64,000 bases of DNA, taken from assembly GCA_007376295.1 (NCBI GenBank), contig VMGB01000003.1, forward strand, positions 118,120 to 182,119, in the 5' to 3' direction. The DNA is from Parcubacteria group bacterium Gr01-1014_13 (GTDB taxonomy: Bacteria; Patescibacteria; ABY1; Magasanikbacterales; GWA2-37-8). How positions within the stretch are numbered: position 1 is the first letter of the stretch; each line of letters starts with the position of its first letter. The notes beneath the pieces are model-generated. The model worked only from the letters and a program-made list of their open reading frames with translations, was not told the DNA's origin and searched no databases. The position numbers and the translations under genes are program-made. This document shows positions 32,345 through 40,962 of the stretch, piece by piece.

Positions 32345-34810
32345 ATGCAAGAAAAAATAGAATTACCTGGTCAAGAAATTGGTTTAATCACGCCAGCATC
32401 GCTCGTAGATGAAATGCAAAAATCATATCTGGAATATGCGATGAGCGTAATTGTTTCTCGTGCTTTGCCAGATGTCCGCGATGGCTTGAAGCCGGTACAT
32501 CGCCGCGTGCTTTATGCGATGTGGAATATCGGTCTGCGCCACACTGCCAAATTTCGTAAATCTGCCCACGTAATCGGTGAGGTGATGGCTAAATACCATC
32601 CGCACGGCGATGCTTCCATCTATGATGCCATGGTACGTATGGCCCAAGACTTTTCCATGCGCTACCCACTAGTACATGGCCAGGGAAACTTTGGTTCCAT
32701 GGATGGCGACAATGCCGCGGCCATGCGTTATACCGAAGCCAAACTTACCGCCGTAGCTGAAGAGATGTTGTTTGATATTGAAAAAGATACCGTTAATTTT
32801 ATACCCAACTATGATGGTTCCCACGAAGAACCGACCGTTTTACCCTCTAAGCTACCAAACCTGCTCCTAAACGGTACTATGGGCATTGCTGTGGGTATGG
32901 CGACCTCTATTCCTCCTCACAACCTGTCCGAGCTCTGTGATGGCCTAGCCAAGCTTATAGCTGAACCAGATGCCACCGTCGAAGACCTGGCCAACATAAT
33001 CAAAGGCCCAGACTTCCCTACCGGCGGTATTATCTACAACAAAAGAGATATCCTTACAGCCTACTCCACCGGTAAAGGCGGCATTGTGATGCGCGCTAAA
33101 GCGGAAATCCAAGAAGGTAAATCCGATCAATTCAAAATTGTTATTACCGAAGTTCCCTACAGCACCAATAAAGCCACCTTGGTGGAAAAAATTGCCGATC
33201 TGGTACAAGAGAAAAAAATCGAAGGCATCAGAGACTTACGCGACGAATCCAACAAAGATGGCGTCCGTGTGGTTGTTGATCTCAAAAAAGATGCTTATCC
33301 AAAAAAAGTTCTAAACAAACTATTCCAGATGACGGAACTGCAAACCACTTTCCATGTAAACATGTTGGCATTGGTAGACGGCATTCAACCGCGAGTGCTG
33401 ACGATAAAAAATGTTTTGGAAGAATTTATCAAACACCGCCAAGTAATTATTAAACGCCGCACTGAATTTGATTTGAATAAAGCCAAGGACCGCGCCCATA
33501 TTTTAGAGGGCTTGAGCATGGCGTTAGATAAAATTGATTTAATTATCAAAACTATTCGTGCTTCCAAAGACAAAGAGGAAGCCAAAGAAAATTTAATATC
33601 TAAATTTAAATTCACTGACCGACAAGCAGTCGCTATTTTAGAAATGAAACTGCAACAACTGGCTAACTTGGAACGACAGAAAATAGAGGATGAATTAAAA
33701 GAGAAAATGGCTTTAATAAAAGAATTGGAATCTATTTTGGCTTCTAAAACAAAGATAATGAAAATTATTGCTGATGAAACATTGGCTATAAAAGAAAAAT
33801 ACGGCCAAGACAGACGTACCCAAATTGTGGCTGGCGGTATAAAAGAATTTACTACTGAAGATTTAATTCCAAACGAAGCTACTATTATCATGGTAACTTC
33901 TGATGGGTATATCAAACGCTTGCCTCCGGATACTTTCCACCAGCAATCACGTGGTGGGAAAGGTGTTATCGGTACTGCCACCAGAGAAGAAGAAAGTGTA
34001 GAAAATCTGGTAGCCACCAACACTCACGATAATATATTATTCTTCACCAATCGTGGCCGTGTCTTCCAGCTAATGGCCTATGATATTCCCCAAGCCAGCC
34101 GCACTGCCAAAGGCCAGGCGATGATAAACTTTTTGCAACTTGCCCCGAATGAAAAAGTCACGGCGCTTTTGGGAATGAATGATCTAAGCAAAGTAAAATA
34201 TCTAGTCATGACTACCACTCGAGGCAATATCAAAAAAACCGCTTTGGAAGATTTCGCCAACGTACGCCGCAGCGGGTTAATTGCGATAAAATTAAAGCCT
34301 GATGATAATTTGGAATGGGTAAAACCGAGTGATGGGAGTGACGAAATTATGATTGCCACCAAACAAGGCCAAGCAATTCGCTTCAAAGAAAAAGATGTTC
34401 GTGAAATGGGACGCACAGCCAGTGGTGTGCGCGGTATGCGCCTAAAAAACGGAGACGAAGTGATTGGTATGGATATTGTGGATCCAAAAAATAAAAGCCT
34501 AGCATTCCTCACTGTTGGCGAAAACGGTGTCGGCAAACGCACCGAACTGGATGAATATAAAGTGCAAGGACGAGGCGGTAGCGGTATCAAAACTGCCGAA
34601 ATCACTGCCAAAACCGGCAACCTTACTTTTGCCAAAGTGGTAGATGCGGTAGAAGCAAAAGAAAAAGACCTGCTTATTATGTCCGCCAAAGGCCAGGTGA
34701 TCCGCCTGCCGTTTGGATCAATTAACTCTTCCGGCCGAGCTACTCAAGGTGTACGCCTGATGAGATTTAAAGAAGAAGGTGATAAGGTTTCGAGTGTGAC
34801 ATTGATGTAA
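32345..34810 (+). CDS. gyrA: DNA gyrase subunit A
   Basis: 821 aa. The breakage-reunion domain has SYLEYAMSVIVSRALPDVRDGLKPVHRR, and the catalytic tyrosine in MRYTEAKLT (Y129). The C-terminal beta-pinwheel carries the GyrA box as QSRGGKG, which identifies a gyrase rather than topoisomerase IV. No Shine-Dalgarno sequence precedes the ATG. gyrB is not in the window. Confidence 0.97.
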   Translation: MQEKIELPGQEIGLITPASLVDEMQKSYLEYAMSVIVSRALPDVRDGLKPVHRRVLYAMWNIGLRHTAKFRKSAHVIGEVMAKYHPHGDASIYDAMVRMAQDFSMRYPLVHGQGNFGSMDGDNAAAMRYTEAKLTAVAEEMLFDIEKDTVNFIPNYDGSHEEPTVLPSKLPNLLLNGTMGIAVGMATSIPPHNLSELCDGLAKLIAEPDATVEDLANIIKGPDFPTGGIIYNKRDILTAYSTGKGGIVMRAKAEIQEGKSDQFKIVITEVPYSTNKATLVEKIADLVQEKKIEGIRDLRDESNKDGVRVVVDLKKDAYPKKVLNKLFQMTELQTTFHVNMLALVDGIQPRVLTIKNVLEEFIKHRQVIIKRRTEFDLNKAKDRAHILEGLSMALDKIDLIIKTIRASKDKEEAKENLISKFKFTDRQAVAILEMKLQQLANLERQKIEDELKEKMALIKELESILASKTKIMKIIADETLAIKEKYGQDRRTQIVAGGIKEFTTEDLIPNEATIIMVTSDGYIKRLPPDTFHQQSRGGKGVIGTATREEESVENLVATNTHDNILFFTNRGRVFQLMAYDIPQASRTAKGQAMINFLQLAPNEKVTALLGMNDLSKVKYLVMTTTRGNIKKTALEDFANVRRSGLIAIKLKPDDNLEWVKPSDGSDEIMIATKQGQAIRFKEKDVREMGRTASGVRGMRLKNGDEVIGMDIVDPKNKSLAFLTVGENGVGKRTELDEYKVQGRGGSGIKTAEITAKTGNLTFAKVVDAVEAKEKDLLIMSAKGQVIRLPFGSINSSGRATQGVRLMRFKEEGDKVSSVTLM

Positions 34811-34830
34811 AAATAATAATAGATAAGCAA

Positions 34831-34859
34831 AAAAACAGCCAATAAAGGCTGTTTTTTTA
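34831..34859 (+). terminator. Intrinsic terminator of gyrA
   Basis: AAACAGCC/GGCTGTTT stem around AATAAA, ending in seven T. Confidence 0.88.
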
Positions 34860-34883
34860 GCTAATAATAAGGTACAGGGGGGG

Positions 34884-34912
34884 TTGACAAACGAACTATT
34901 TTATAGTATACT
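34884..34912 (+). promoter_or_regulatory. Promoter of the GC-rich orphan gene
   Basis: TTGACA (34884-34889), 17 bp, TATACT (34907-34912): close to the bacterial consensus. Confidence 0.78.
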
Positions 34913-34956
34913 TGTTTATTGCTCTTTTTATCAACCCAAGCTAGAGGAGAACTGCG

Positions 34957-35736
34957 ATGATGACCAAGACCGAATTGCTTTCCCGTCTCAAGAGGATCCG
35001 CCAGAGTGAGTGTCGGACGCGTGGACTGTTCACGCTGATCCAGATGTTCATCCACTACTTCAAGGACGCCAGCGTTCCGGAGTACGATGGATTGGGCATC
35101 TTCCACTTTCTCCCCAAGCACCTCGCGCGCGCCGTCGAGATCCTGCGGACCAGCAAGGACCTCAAGATCGAGGCATTCCGCCAGGCGTACTACAACGAGA
35201 TGCAGCGGGAAGAGGAGATTCCGAGTCTGACCGAAATCGAGTTCGGTGGGGTAGGACGCACTCTCACCTGCCACACACTCAGCACTGACTTGCCGAAACT
35301 TCTGCTCGGCGAGGAGTGCGCCTGGCTCGAGAAGGACATGTACGCCTACTTCACTTCCCAGGACACGATCGTGAAGCAGATGATCGACCGCTTCGATCTC
35401 GAGGTCTACCAGGGGGGGCTCTGCACCATCATCGACGAGTGCAAGACTCGTGGCATGACTGGCACGTTCGGCAAGACATCGCTTCGTAGCTACGTCATGG
35501 CCGGCCGCGTCATGCTCACGCTCGCGCGTCCGCGCAAGGACTCTGAGGTGGAGCACAGCGTCTCGTTCGTCGGCGAAGACGGCAAGACGTCGGAGCCTCG
35601 CTTCGGCATCCAGTCGTTCCACGCCAACCTCACAACGACCCTCAGCATGTTCGAGGAGGTGATCAACAACTGGCCCAAGAATAACAAGGAGCAGAAGAAG
35701 ATCTACAAAGCCGACAAGGAAGTCGGCATGGGATGA
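34957..35736 (+). CDS. GC-rich orphan protein, 259 aa
   Basis: Not recognised. A soluble, mostly helical N-terminal half (LLSRLKRIRQSECRTRGLFTLIQMFIHYF) and a mixed C-terminal half; no signal or membrane segment. AGAGGAGA lies before the ATG, and the gene has its own near-consensus promoter and terminator. Its codons overwhelmingly end in G or C (ATC, CTC, GTC, AAG, GAG), quite unlike the AT-rich genes around it, while promoter and terminator are AT-rich like the host. This points to transfer from a GC-rich donor into host-like expression signals. A 306-codon frame on the other strand is a by-product of this bias. Confidence 0.8.
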   Translation: MMTKTELLSRLKRIRQSECRTRGLFTLIQMFIHYFKDASVPEYDGLGIFHFLPKHLARAVEILRTSKDLKIEAFRQAYYNEMQREEEIPSLTEIEFGGVGRTLTCHTLSTDLPKLLLGEECAWLEKDMYAYFTSQDTIVKQMIDRFDLEVYQGGLCTIIDECKTRGMTGTFGKTSLRSYVMAGRVMLTLARPRKDSEVEHSVSFVGEDGKTSEPRFGIQSFHANLTTTLSMFEEVINNWPKNNKEQKKIYKADKEVGMG

Positions 35737-35787
35737 TCTGACCGCAACTACCGCAAAATGCAGTGGTGGTCGATCTTTCATAAGGCC

Positions 35788-35817
35788 GCCCTATCATTTT
35801 TGATAGGGCTTTTTTTA
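35788..35817 (+). terminator. Intrinsic terminator of the GC-rich orphan
   Basis: GCCCTATCA/TGATAGGGC stem with TTTT loop, then seven T. Confidence 0.9.
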
Positions 35818-35826
35818 TTATTGAAG

Positions 35827-35855
35827 TTGCCTAAACCCAGTAAATCAGCTAAAAT
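35827..35855 (+). promoter_or_regulatory. Promoter of rel (leaderless)
   Basis: TTGCCT (35827-35832), 17 bp, TAAAAT (35850-35855). The start codon is 7 nt after the -10 box, where transcription itself should begin. Confidence 0.65.
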
Positions 35856-35861
35856 TTAAAT

Positions 35862-37250
35862 ATGCCATATCAAACAATCATTCCAGAAAATCCAAATATA
35901 AAAGACTTGCTAGCGCAGATCCGCCAGTACTACCGCAAAAAAGACATTGACATGGTGCAATTGGCCTATGATTTTGCTGCCAAAGCCCATGCCGGACATG
36001 TTCCAGAGGATACATCTGTCAGTCTGGAGGAAATAGAAAAAAATTTCGGACCGGATATTGCTTCCATAATAAAAGGCATCACCAAATTAGGCAAACTAAA
36101 ATACCGCGGCGTAGAACGCTACATAGAAAATCTGCGAAAAATGTTTGTGGCTATGGCCGAAGATATTCGCGTAATGATTATTAAATTTGCCGACCGCGTA
36201 CACAACCTGTCTACCATCGATGCTCTGCCAATAAAAAAACGGTATCGAATCGCCTTGGAAAGTTTGGAAATTTACGCACCTATTGCCAACCGCCTAGGTA
36301 TCGGTGAATTTAAAAGTCTTTTAGAAGATCTCTCCTTCCCATATATCTACCCTAAAGAATACGAAAAAACCAAAGCTCTGCGTAACACTTTAATTTCTCA
36401 GCGCGAAGCCTACTTACAAAATGTCATGGAGGTTATTGAAAAAGAATTAAAAAGTTCAGGAATAAAAGTATTAAACGTTCATGGCCGAGAAAAAGCGTTA
36501 TATAGTCTGTATCAAAAAATTCTCCGCAAAGGCGGCTGGGATAATACCGACAAAATTCATGATGTGGTAGCTATACGCATTATCGTAAACGACCTGTCTG
36601 ATTGCTATGCGACCTTGGGCATAATCCACAAACTTTGGCATCCATTAAAAGGAGGTATTAAAGATTACATTTCCCAGCCAAAGCCCAATGGTTACAAATC
36701 TTTGCACACCACAGTATTTTGTATTGAAGGTCAGATTGTTGAATTCCAAATACGTGATAAAACAATGCACAATGAAGCCGAATATGGTATTGCCGCTCAC
36801 TGGCATTATGACGAACGTGGCTCTCGCCTGCCCGCCAAAGATATTTTTTGGGCCAAAGAACTAGCCAATATTCAAAAAAATGTTTTAGAAAAACTGTCTG
36901 ATTTGAATGAACTTAAAATCGACTTCTTTAAAAATCGTATCTTTGTCTTTACCCCGCAAGGTGATGTTATCGACCTGCCGGAAGACGCTACTCCAATTGA
37001 TTTTGCCTACAATATCCATACCGACATCGGCAATCAGTGTAATGGAGCAAAAGTTAATGATCAATTGGTAAGTTTAGATACACCGCTGAAAAGCGGCGAC
37101 GTGATAGAAGTTTTTACAGATAAAAATCGCAAAGGGCCAAGCCCGGATTGGTTGAAGCACGTAAAAACTCACATGGCCAAATCCCATATCAAAGAAAAAT
37201 TAAAAAATGAAAAAAGAAGTTGGTTAAAAAATATTCTGCCAAAAAAATAA
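35862..37250 (+). CDS. rel: Rel/SpoT-family (p)ppGpp synthetase with deleted HD motif
   Basis: 462 aa. The N-terminal hydrolase domain is broken: after AYDFAAKAHAGH (residue 46) the sequence jumps straight to VPEDTSVSLEEIEKNFG. About 33 residues present in other Rel proteins, including the metal-binding His and the His-Asp pair, are missing; the later KFADRVHN remains. The synthetase domain looks intact: GREKALYSLYQK, KDYISQPKPNGYKSLHT, EFQIRDK and HNEAEYGIAAHW. A TGS domain follows (IFVFTPQGDVIDLP), and the ACT and zinc-finger regions are absent. Predicted to make (p)ppGpp without being able to hydrolyse it. Confidence 0.92.
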   Translation: MPYQTIIPENPNIKDLLAQIRQYYRKKDIDMVQLAYDFAAKAHAGHVPEDTSVSLEEIEKNFGPDIASIIKGITKLGKLKYRGVERYIENLRKMFVAMAEDIRVMIIKFADRVHNLSTIDALPIKKRYRIALESLEIYAPIANRLGIGEFKSLLEDLSFPYIYPKEYEKTKALRNTLISQREAYLQNVMEVIEKELKSSGIKVLNVHGREKALYSLYQKILRKGGWDNTDKIHDVVAIRIIVNDLSDCYATLGIIHKLWHPLKGGIKDYISQPKPNGYKSLHTTVFCIEGQIVEFQIRDKTMHNEAEYGIAAHWHYDERGSRLPAKDIFWAKELANIQKNVLEKLSDLNELKIDFFKNRIFVFTPQGDVIDLPEDATPIDFAYNIHTDIGNQCNGAKVNDQLVSLDTPLKSGDVIEVFTDKNRKGPSPDWLKHVKTHMAKSHIKEKLKNEKRSWLKNILPKK

Positions 37251-37275
37251 CTCGGAATTACCGAGTTATTTTTTT
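37249..37275. terminator. Terminator between rel and parB
   Basis: AACTCGG/CCGAGTT stem with AATTA loop, followed on the plus strand by seven to eight T. It overlaps the stop codon of convergent parB and may act in both directions. Confidence 0.8.
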
Positions 37276-38097
37276 AATGATGTTGGCCAATTCTTCTTGA
37301 GAGTAATAATCAATTACGATTGTACCTCTTTTTCCTTTTTGGGTTACACTTACTTTTGTTCCCAAGGCAGTGCGCAACTGATCTTCTAAATAATTTAAGT
37401 TTGGATCGCGATGACTTTTATGCGGATTTTGCTTGCCTACTGTACGCTCTAACTCTCTAACGGTTATTCGTTGACCAAGCATGGAAGAAAGCATATCTAA
37501 CTGCTTAGCGCTATCTTCTAGGCTCAGCAAGGCTCTGGCCTGGCCCATATTAATTCTCTTATCAACCAAAGCGGTTTTTACTTCTTCTGGTAAGCTCAAG
37601 AGTCGAACTGTGTTGGCTATAGCCGGTCGGCTTTTACCGACTTTTTCAGCTACATCCTGTTGGGTTAAATTAAATTCTTCCATTAACCTTTGGTAAGCAA
37701 AAGCTTCTTCGATTGGATTTAAATTTTCTCTTTGAATGTTTTCTATCAGCGCCACTTCTAATTTATCCCTATTGGCCATTGTTTTGATAAGCGCTGGCAC
37801 AGTAGCTAGTCCGGCCATTTGCGCAGCTCGCCAACGCCTTTCACCCGCTATTAGTTCGTAGCCACCATCAGTGCGTTCGGTTACAAGAAGCGGCTGCAAA
37901 ATTCCATGTTCTTTTATAGATGCCGCCAAATCTTCTAATTCTGGTGCGCTAAAATTTTGACGCGGCTGATGCGTATTTGGAGTTATGGAACTTACTGGGA
38001 TATACCAAACTCTATCTTGCCCAAGTTTTTCATTAGTTGTATTTTTTTGTTTGGAGTCGCCTGAAATTAGCGCGCCCAATCCCCTTCCTAATGCCAT
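37258..38097 (-). CDS. parB: Chromosome-partitioning protein ParB
   Basis: 279 aa. N-terminal GRGLGALI start, the CTP/phosphoserine-like motif GERRWRAA (in ELIAGERRWRAAQMAG), and ENIQRENLNPIEEA, then the helix-turn-helix LTQQDVAEKVGKSRPAIANTVRLLSLP that binds parS. The C-terminal dimerisation part is short. It follows parA by 8 nt. No consensus parS (TGTTTCACGTGAAACA or close) was found by eye in the window. Confidence 0.96.
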   Translation of the reverse strand: MALGRGLGALISGDSKQKNTTNEKLGQDRVWYIPVSSITPNTHQPRQNFSAPELEDLAASIKEHGILQPLLVTERTDGGYELIAGERRWRAAQMAGLATVPALIKTMANRDKLEVALIENIQRENLNPIEEAFAYQRLMEEFNLTQQDVAEKVGKSRPAIANTVRLLSLPEEVKTALVDKRINMGQARALLSLEDSAKQLDMLSSMLGQRITVRELERTVGKQNPHKSHRDPNLNYLEDQLRTALGTKVSVTQKGKRGTIVIDYYSQEELANIIKKITR

Positions 38098-38105
38098 ATA
38101 ATGAT

Positions 38106-38879
38106 TTAATTATTTGTTTCAAACCTGTCTAAAAATTCTCGCCCCAATCTTTCATAAGCTTTAGATCCTTTACCGCTGGGGTCATAATGAAAAATACTTT
38201 GTCCAAAACTTGGGGCTTCAGCCAAACGTACAGTACGAGGAATTACAGAGCGAAAAATATTATCTGGAAAAAATTTATACAACTCATTCATGACTTCTTC
38301 AGAAAGAGTATTTCGAGAATCATACATTGTGAGTACAGCTCCCAAAACATTTAAATCTGGTTTTAAATTTGTTCTTACTAGTTCAATTGTTTTAAGTAAC
38401 TGGCCCAAACCTTCCAAGGCGTAATATTCTGCCTGCACCGGAATTAAAATATGGTTGGCGGCAATTAGTCCGTTGAGGGTTAAAATTCCCAGCGACGGCG
38501 GACAGTCGATGATAATATAGTCGTAGGCATGGGATACTTCAGATAAAATTTCGGCCAATTTTGTCTCTCTTCCCTCTACATTTACTAACTCTACATTGGC
38601 GCCGGCTAAATCTGGTGTAGCTGGAGCCACACGTAATCCAGCATGACCAGTGTTGTGCACAACATCGTGCAGGCGTACCTGGCCGGAAAGACTATGATAC
38701 AAGCCCTGTTCTAATTCTTGATATTTTATTCCCAAGCCAGAGGTGGCATTGCCCTGCGGGTCCAAATCAACCAACAACACAAATTTACCAGCTTCTGCCA
38801 GCGCTGCAGCCAAATTCACAGCGGTAGTGGTCTTTCCCACTCCGCCTTTTTGATTTACTACCGAAATAATTTGTGACAT
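38106..38879 (-). CDS. parA: Chromosome-partitioning ATPase ParA (Soj)
   Basis: 257 aa. The deviant Walker A KGGVGKTTTAVNLAAALA is at residues 10-27, with the DLDPQGNATSGLG and DYIIIDCPPSLG motifs. ParA forms ATP-dependent dimers on the nucleoid and works with ParB. A TATAAT -10 box is at 38902-38907, giving a leader of about 16 nt and no Shine-Dalgarno sequence. Confidence 0.97.
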   Translation of the reverse strand: MSQIISVVNQKGGVGKTTTAVNLAAALAEAGKFVLLVDLDPQGNATSGLGIKYQELEQGLYHSLSGQVRLHDVVHNTGHAGLRVAPATPDLAGANVELVNVEGRETKLAEILSEVSHAYDYIIIDCPPSLGILTLNGLIAANHILIPVQAEYYALEGLGQLLKTIELVRTNLKPDLNVLGAVLTMYDSRNTLSEEVMNELYKFFPDNIFRSVIPRTVRLAEAPSFGQSIFHYDPSGKGSKAYERLGREFLDRFETNN

Positions 38880-38930
38880 AACTAGTTCTTATCTTTTTAA
38901 TATTATATCACACCTACAAAAATAAAAAAA

Positions 38931-38954
38931 CTCGCTGAATACTATTCAAACGAG
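38931..38954 (-). terminator. Terminator of the 151-aa orphan
   Basis: CTCG(C)TGAATA/TATTCAA(A)CGAG stem, followed on the minus strand by seven T (38924-38930). Confidence 0.8.
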
Positions 38955-38957
38955 GGC

Positions 38958-39413
38958 TTATAAATGCCTTACAAGTCGGAATGGTTGCCGATCGATATCG
39001 ATATAGATTATGTTGCGTTCTCGGATTATCTCCACCAAAGATTCGGCCATCTGACTGATAACGAAAGGAACATCCTCTGGCTTGAATCCAGTAAAACGTG
39101 CTACCTCGTTTTGATCTATACTAGCAATAGCTGAGGCAACATTTTCATCGTTAGCGACAAAAGTCCCATTGGTCGATGCCGCCGTGACTGTCCAGAGTAG
39201 GTGCACCGCAACGTCGGTAAGCGGCGCGCTTAACATCCACTCCAATACTTCAGCTGATGGCTCCACAGGATCGGAGGGGCTCGGATCCCACCCTGGCACA
39301 TTCTCTGCCATCTGCTCATCTGTAGTGGCTTCTTTATACCTGGAAACCATAAGGTCTCGAATGCGAGGCAAAATTTTCGCTTTCATCTGTTCAACCAGCT
39401 CGCGATCATTCAT
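38958..39413 (-). CDS. Orphan hypothetical protein, 151 aa
   Basis: Not recognised. A soluble helical protein, with an acidic Pro-rich segment (GWDPSPSDPVEPSAEV) and a C-terminal FTGFKPEDVPFVISQMAESLVEII. AAAAAGG lies before the ATG. No separate promoter was seen: it lies 38 nt downstream of tRNA-Leu, whose strong promoter could drive both. A small ATCCGC/GCGGAT hairpin lies between them. Confidence 0.7.
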   Translation of the reverse strand: MNDRELVEQMKAKILPRIRDLMVSRYKEATTDEQMAENVPGWDPSPSDPVEPSAEVLEWMLSAPLTDVAVHLLWTVTAASTNGTFVANDENVASAIASIDQNEVARFTGFKPEDVPFVISQMAESLVEIIRERNIIYIDIDRQPFRLVRHL

Positions 39414-39451
39414 AATTGCCTTTTTCTTTTATCCGCCCTATTGCGGATTTG

Positions 39452-39533
39452 TGCCGAAGGAGAGAATCGAACTCTCATGGATTGCTCCGCACGATTTTGA
39501 GTCGTGTGCGTCTACCAATTCCGCCACTTCGGC
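39452..39533 (-). tRNA. tRNA-Leu (anticodon CAA)
   Basis: Acceptor GCCGAAG pairs with CTTCGGC. The anticodon stem CACGA/TCGTG holds CTCAAAA, anticodon CAA, reading UUG. A long variable arm (class II) fits leucine. CCA is not encoded. Confidence 0.92.
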
Positions 39534-39543
39534 ATGTTAAAAC

Positions 39544-39572
39544 AGTATATTTTAAATAACACGCTTTGTCAA
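39544..39572 (-). promoter_or_regulatory. Promoter of tRNA-Leu
   Basis: TTGACA (39567-39572), 17 bp, TATACT (39544-39549) on the minus strand: near consensus. Confidence 0.78.
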
Positions 39573-39583
39573 TCTAGTCTCTG

Positions 39584-40876
39584 TTATGGTCTTAACCGGC
39601 CAATAGTTCGAGGGAAGGGAATACATTCACGAATATGCTCTACACCCGTAATCCAACGCACTGTGCGTTCTAAACCGATACCAAAACCAGAATGCGGCAC
39701 ACTGCCGTATTTTCTTAAATCTAAATACCATTGATATTCTTCCGGGCTAAGTCCTTCGGCTTTTATTCTAGACAATAATAATTCATAATCATCTTCGCGC
39801 TGACTGCCACCAATAAGCTCGCCCGCACCTTCAGTAGCGATTAAATCATCATTTAAAACCAATTCCGGATTCTCTGGATCACGTTTCATATAAAAAGGCT
39901 TGATGCTCTTTGGCCATTTCGCTATAAACACTGGCACCTCGGAATCTTTGGTTAGAAGACCTTCGTCGTCATTGCCTAAATCCTCACCATATTTAATATC
40001 TGAACCCAACTCATGCAACTTGGCAATCGCTTGATCGTAAGTATAGCGAGTAAATGGCTGGTCAGCCTTTTCTAATGGTTCTGTATTTCTTTCCAAAACT
40101 GTTAATTCTTCCTTACAATTTTTCAAACAATAACGGATAATATGCCGCACCAAACCCTCTTGAATATTTAAATTTTCGTCGTGCTCCACAAACGCAGCTT
40201 CCGCATCCATCATCCAAAATTCTGTCAGGTGGCGTTTAGTTTTGCTTTTCTCAGCGCGAAACACTGGACCAAAATCATAACAACGCCCTACAGAAGCAAT
40301 AGCTGCTTCTATATACAACTGTCCAGATTGAGAGAGATACGCCGTGCCCAGATCAAAATATGGCACAGGGAAAAGTGTGGTGGTGCCTTCACAAGCATTG
40401 GGAGTAAATACTGGAGAATCTACTTTGATAAAACTTTCTTGGTGCAAATATTCACCGATGGCGGTAATGATAGCATCACGGACACGCAAAATAGCCCACT
40501 GTTTCTTACTGCGTAACCACAAATGACGATTCTCCATTAAAAAATCCGGTCCATGCTCTTTGTGAGCAATCGGATAATCCTGAGCTAATTGAATAATTTT
40601 AAAATCTTTAACTTGCAATTCGTAAACATTATCCTTTTTCGGATGTTTGCTAACTGTACCCAAAACCGCTACTGAAGATTCTTGACTAACTTTTTCTACT
40701 AAATCCCAAATCTCAGGACTTAATTCTGCTTTAACAGCTACGGCCTGTATCCAACCAGTACCATCGCGTAACTCCAAAAAAGCGATCGGCCCGGAAGATC
40801 GCTTGTTGTACAGCCAGCCTTTAATTTCTACCTCTTGGCCGACCAAATTAGCTAAATTTTTGATAAAAATAGACAT
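39584..40876 (-). CDS. asnS: Asparaginyl-tRNA synthetase
   Basis: 430 aa class IIb synthetase. The N-terminal OB-fold anticodon domain is GQEVEIKGWLYNKRSSGPIAFLELRDGTGWIQ. Motif 2 is FGPVFRAEKSKTKRHLTEFWMMDAE and motif 3 GFGIGLERTVRWITG. The Asn-type active site and length separate it from AspRS and LysRS. Its presence means Asn-tRNA need not come only from the amidotransferase route. The -10 box ends 7 nt before the ATG, so the mRNA is predicted leaderless. Confidence 0.95.
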   Translation of the reverse strand: MSIFIKNLANLVGQEVEIKGWLYNKRSSGPIAFLELRDGTGWIQAVAVKAELSPEIWDLVEKVSQESSVAVLGTVSKHPKKDNVYELQVKDFKIIQLAQDYPIAHKEHGPDFLMENRHLWLRSKKQWAILRVRDAIITAIGEYLHQESFIKVDSPVFTPNACEGTTTLFPVPYFDLGTAYLSQSGQLYIEAAIASVGRCYDFGPVFRAEKSKTKRHLTEFWMMDAEAAFVEHDENLNIQEGLVRHIIRYCLKNCKEELTVLERNTEPLEKADQPFTRYTYDQAIAKLHELGSDIKYGEDLGNDDEGLLTKDSEVPVFIAKWPKSIKPFYMKRDPENPELVLNDDLIATEGAGELIGGSQREDDYELLLSRIKAEGLSPEEYQWYLDLRKYGSVPHSGFGIGLERTVRWITGVEHIRECIPFPRTIGRLRP

Positions 40877-40882
40877 AGGATA

Positions 40883-40910
40883 ATACTACCATTTTCTGTA
40901 GATTTAGCAA
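40883..40910 (-). promoter_or_regulatory. Promoter of asnS (leaderless)
   Basis: TTGCTA (40905-40910), 16 bp, TAGTAT (40883-40888) on the minus strand. Predicted start about 40876, which is the A of the ATG. Confidence 0.6.
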
Positions 40911-40924
40911 GAGTTAAACAAAAA

Positions 40925-40949
40925 AGCCCTGCGCATATCGCCCAGGGCT
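40925..40949 (-). terminator. Terminator of the 72-aa orphan
   Basis: AGCCCTG/CAGGGCT stem with a T-run on the minus strand. Confidence 0.85.
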
Positions 40950-40962
40950 TACTATATCTCGT

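Noticed and set aside
33385..34689. Two long minus-strand frames (212 and 203 codons) inside gyrA
   Set aside because: Both lie fully inside the unmistakable gyrA coding region and give Ser/Ile/Phe-rich translations typical of antisense shadows.
34861..35781. 306-codon open frame on the minus strand opposite the GC-rich orphan
   Set aside because: It mirrors the plus-strand gene, runs through both the promoter and terminator of that gene, has no ribosome-binding site, and is explained by the absence of AT-rich stop codons in GC-rich coding sequence.
37258..38960. parS sites near parA-parB
   Set aside because: No sequence close to TGTTTCACGTGAAACA was found by eye in the window; a computed search with mismatches would be needed.
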